In this document: one piece after another, positions 6,193-7,911 of the stretch | Layout: every line of letters begins with the position of its first letter | Position numbering within the stretch: the first letter of the stretch is position 1 | Assembly (NCBI GenBank): GCA_947174295.1 | Contig: CAMWIG010000087.1 | Coordinates: forward strand, 1-7,911 | Length of the DNA: 7,911 nucleotides | Source: an uncultured Alistipes sp. | GTDB lineage: Bacteria > Bacteroidota > Bacteroidia > Bacteroidales > Rikenellaceae | Direction of reading: 5' to 3' | Program-made: the position numbers and the translations under genes | The notes under the pieces: model-generated | The model's input: only the letters and a program-made list of their open reading frames with translations | Told to the model about the DNA's origin: nothing | Databases searched by the model: none

Positions 6193-7910
6193 AAGCTGTT
6201 GCTTCTAAAACCGCCGGTTCCCAGACCGCCGCTCGTGCTGAACGCCCCGCCCATGCCGAAGCCGCCCGAGCTGCCGTCGTCGCGATCATGGTCGTGTTTC
6301 TTGTTCTTGCCCTCTTTCTGCTGCGCTTCGAAAACCTTTCTCAGACGGGCCTCCTCGCGGGCATCGAGCAGCTCCTGCAACGACTGCATGGTCACCGGCG
6401 CGAACATCGCGGCGAGGTCGATTTCGATGTCGCTCTCCCAGTTGGCCTTTATCTGGAACGTATCCTCGTCGTTGGCCGCGACGTAGACCTCCGACCGTTC
6501 GGGCTGGCGGCGCTCCACGACATTTCCCGTGTCCCACTCGCCGTTGCCGTTGACATCCTCGACTATGCGTATCTTCGCCTCGCCGACCGGGACATACTCG
6601 AACGTCACCGTCCCGCCCCTCACGCCGCGGCGCTCTTCGAGCATCTTGCCGCTGCCGTTGAGCAGCTGCACGATGTAGTCCACGCCGTCGCGGCCGCCGG
6701 TCACGGCGACGTTCATGCGGCCGAACTTCTCGGGGTCGTAGGTCGTGTAGTTGTTCGACACGGAGTCGCAGTGCCCGCCGGCGATGTCGGCGAACGCACC
6801 CTCGGGCAGCGTCAGCGCATATTTGGCCGCAGGACGCCATGCGGCGTGCATGTACCATCTGAGCATGTCGGCCGTGTCGCGCTCGAACCTTACCGGCACG
6901 CGCTCCACGTCGCCGCCCTCGTCCAAGCGGTTCAGCACTATCGCCGCCGAGTCGATTCGCTCCAACGGATAGTCGAACGACACCTCCAACGGACGCAGGG
7001 GGTTAATCTCGCCGCTCTGCGTCAGGCGCATCGCGAACGTGTTCTTTTTCTTGGGCTCGGTCCACTCCTCGCCGGCCGCTTCGGCCTTCTCGCGCTCGCG
7101 TTCGAGCTTTTCGCGCTCGCGCTGCTCCTCCTTCGACTCGATGTAGCGCCACGCGAGTTTCAGAGGCTCGGTCACCTCCGCGAGGTTGTTCACCGAGTCG
7201 TGCTTGACGTAGGTTATCTCGCCGCGGATAGTGTCGGGGAGCTGCGTGCCGGCGAACCACAGCGCCACGGTGTCGCGACCGCGCGTGCGCGGATCGACTA
7301 TGAAGCGCCCGGCAGGCACGCTGTCGAAGCGTATCGACCGAATGTCGGGATGCTCCGCACCGAAGTACAGCACGGCCTTGTTGCGGCTGGGCCGCTCGGT
7401 CTGTTGCAGGTTGTGGCGGCGGAACGACTTGTCGGTAAACATGCGGAAGTAGAGCTGCGGCTCGGCCGTCACATAGTGGCGTATGGAGTCGTACCACATG
7501 TAGAAGTCGGGCATGCGCGCCGGGTTGCAGAGCGAGTCGACGAAGCCCACCTTGTCGACACCGGGTTCGTACATCTGGTTGTCGTTGGTATCCTCCACGG
7601 CATAGACCCGATAGTCGACCGGTTTGAGATTCTGGGCGATGAACACGCCGTTGGTTTCGGCTCGCGCGATGAGGTCGGGCTTGCGGTTGAAGAGCGTCGA
7701 ATCGTAATCGGGCGTCACGGGCAGCGAATCGGCATAGAAGAAGTAGAGGAACGTGCGCGAGACGCTGTCCGACTTGAATGCGTCGGCCGTATACCCCGTG
7801 CAGGTCATCGAGTCGACGGCGTCGCCCGTCGAGAAGACGTAGCGCATGCCGTAGAGCGGGTTGCCCTCGTTGTTGTCGCGGATGGCGCTGCCGAAGTCGA
7901 GCGCATAGGT
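6189..7910 (-). CDS. SbsA-type Ig-like domain lipoprotein, 5' partial
   Basis: The frame stays open to the right edge, so the N-terminus, where this family usually has a lipobox and a first Ig-like domain (Big_5), is outside; 573 residues are visible. The first visible stretch, FGSAIRDNNEGNPLYGMRYVFSTGD in sense, is the end of that domain (signature YVFSTGD). Counting from the Met at 7847, YRVYAVEDTNDNQMYEPG (79-96) and IRIVEDVNGNGEWDTGN (426-442) are two Asp/Asn-rich turns resembling calcium-binding loops. Residues about 237-260 form a highly charged heptad stretch, and about 280-350 look like a second Ig-like fold (EVSFDYPLERIDS). The tail (513-552) is Lys/His/Asp-rich, then Gly/Ser/Phe-rich. 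The family is widespread in Bacteroidota; it is predicted to be an outer-membrane-anchored lipoprotein with no known enzymatic role. Coupling by ATGA to the barrel gene suggests the two products work together. Confidence 0.85.
   Translation of the reverse strand, partial: TYALDFGSAIRDNNEGNPLYGMRYVFSTGDAVDSMTCTGYTADAFKSDSVSRTFLYFFYADSLPVTPDYDSTLFNRKPDLIARAETNGVFIAQNLKPVDYRVYAVEDTNDNQMYEPGVDKVGFVDSLCNPARMPDFYMWYDSIRHYVTAEPQLYFRMFTDKSFRRHNLQQTERPSRNKAVLYFGAEHPDIRSIRFDSVPAGRFIVDPRTRGRDTVALWFAGTQLPDTIRGEITYVKHDSVNNLAEVTEPLKLAWRYIESKEEQREREKLEREREKAEAAGEEWTEPKKKNTFAMRLTQSGEINPLRPLEVSFDYPLERIDSAAIVLNRLDEGGDVERVPVRFERDTADMLRWYMHAAWRPAAKYALTLPEGAFADIAGGHCDSVSNNYTTYDPEKFGRMNVAVTGGRDGVDYIVQLLNGSGKMLEERRGVRGGTVTFEYVPVGEAKIRIVEDVNGNGEWDTGNVVERRQPERSEVYVAANDEDTFQIKANWESDIEIDLAAMFAPVTMQSLQELLDAREEARLRKVFEAQQKEGKNKKHDHDRDDGSSGGFGMGGAFSTSGGLGTGGFRSNSL
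7086..7121 (-). repeat. 15-nt tandem repeat encoding charged heptads
   Basis: CTTCTCGCGCTCGCG (7086-7100) and CTTTTCGCGCTCGCG (7107-7121) differ at one base and are spaced exactly 21 nt, i.e. seven codons. They encode two consecutive REREK-type heptads in the Ig-like lipoprotein, consistent with a short helix or coiled coil that arose by local duplication. Confidence 0.6.
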
Positions 7911-7911
7911 C

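Noticed and set aside
5287..6486. A 399-codon open frame on the + strand crossing rbfA, the barrel gene and the Ig-like gene
   Set aside because: It spans three recognisable - strand genes and has low-complexity, non-family composition. It is a GC-driven shadow.
1..7911. Mobile element, CRISPR array, tRNA/rRNA, phage or defence system
   Set aside because: No transposase, integrase, repeat-spacer array, tRNA-like fold or defence-type domain was seen; apart from the 98-nt and 79-nt gaps the window is fully coding.

Overview
The window looks like a chromosomal segment from a GC-rich member of the Bacteroidota, most likely order Bacteroidales and possibly an Alistipes-like Rikenellaceae. The reasons are the protein families present (a DUF4296 lipoprotein, an SbsA-type Ig-like lipoprotein with the Bacteroidota YVFSTGD signature, a PF13568-type outer-membrane barrel and a multi-domain surface beta-sandwich protein), the lack of strong Shine-Dalgarno sequences, and the high GC content. 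The taxonomic call is an inference from family recognition, not from a search.

Layout. Positions 1-1694 (+ strand) hold the 3' part of a gene for a large secreted or surface beta-sandwich protein whose start lies left of the window. Positions 1695-1792 are a convergent intergenic region with two hairpins; the second is a perfect 13-bp stem with a TTCG loop and is probably a terminator shared by both sides. From 1793 to the right edge everything is on the - strand and tightly packed. In transcription order (right to left) it reads: Ig-like domain lipoprotein (start outside the window), outer-membrane beta-barrel protein, RbfA, LolC/LolE-family permease, DUF4296 lipoprotein, and a metal-dependent deaminase of the amidohydrolase superfamily. 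Junctions are an ATGA overlap, a 79-nt gap, a 13-nt gap, a TGATG overlap and a 59-nt overlap. This suggests one transcription unit, or two if rbfA has its own promoter in the 79-nt gap.

How the genes fit together. Four of the six - strand genes concern the cell envelope: two are lipoproteins, one is an outer-membrane barrel, and one is the permease of a lipoprotein-release transporter. RbfA (30S ribosome maturation) and the deaminase (nucleoside or purine metabolism) are housekeeping passengers. No RNA genes, mobile elements, CRISPR arrays, integrases or defence genes were seen. The window reads mainly as ordinary core genome. The most notable oddity is a nine-G homopolymer inside the surface protein gene, where one extra G would create an immediate stop codon.
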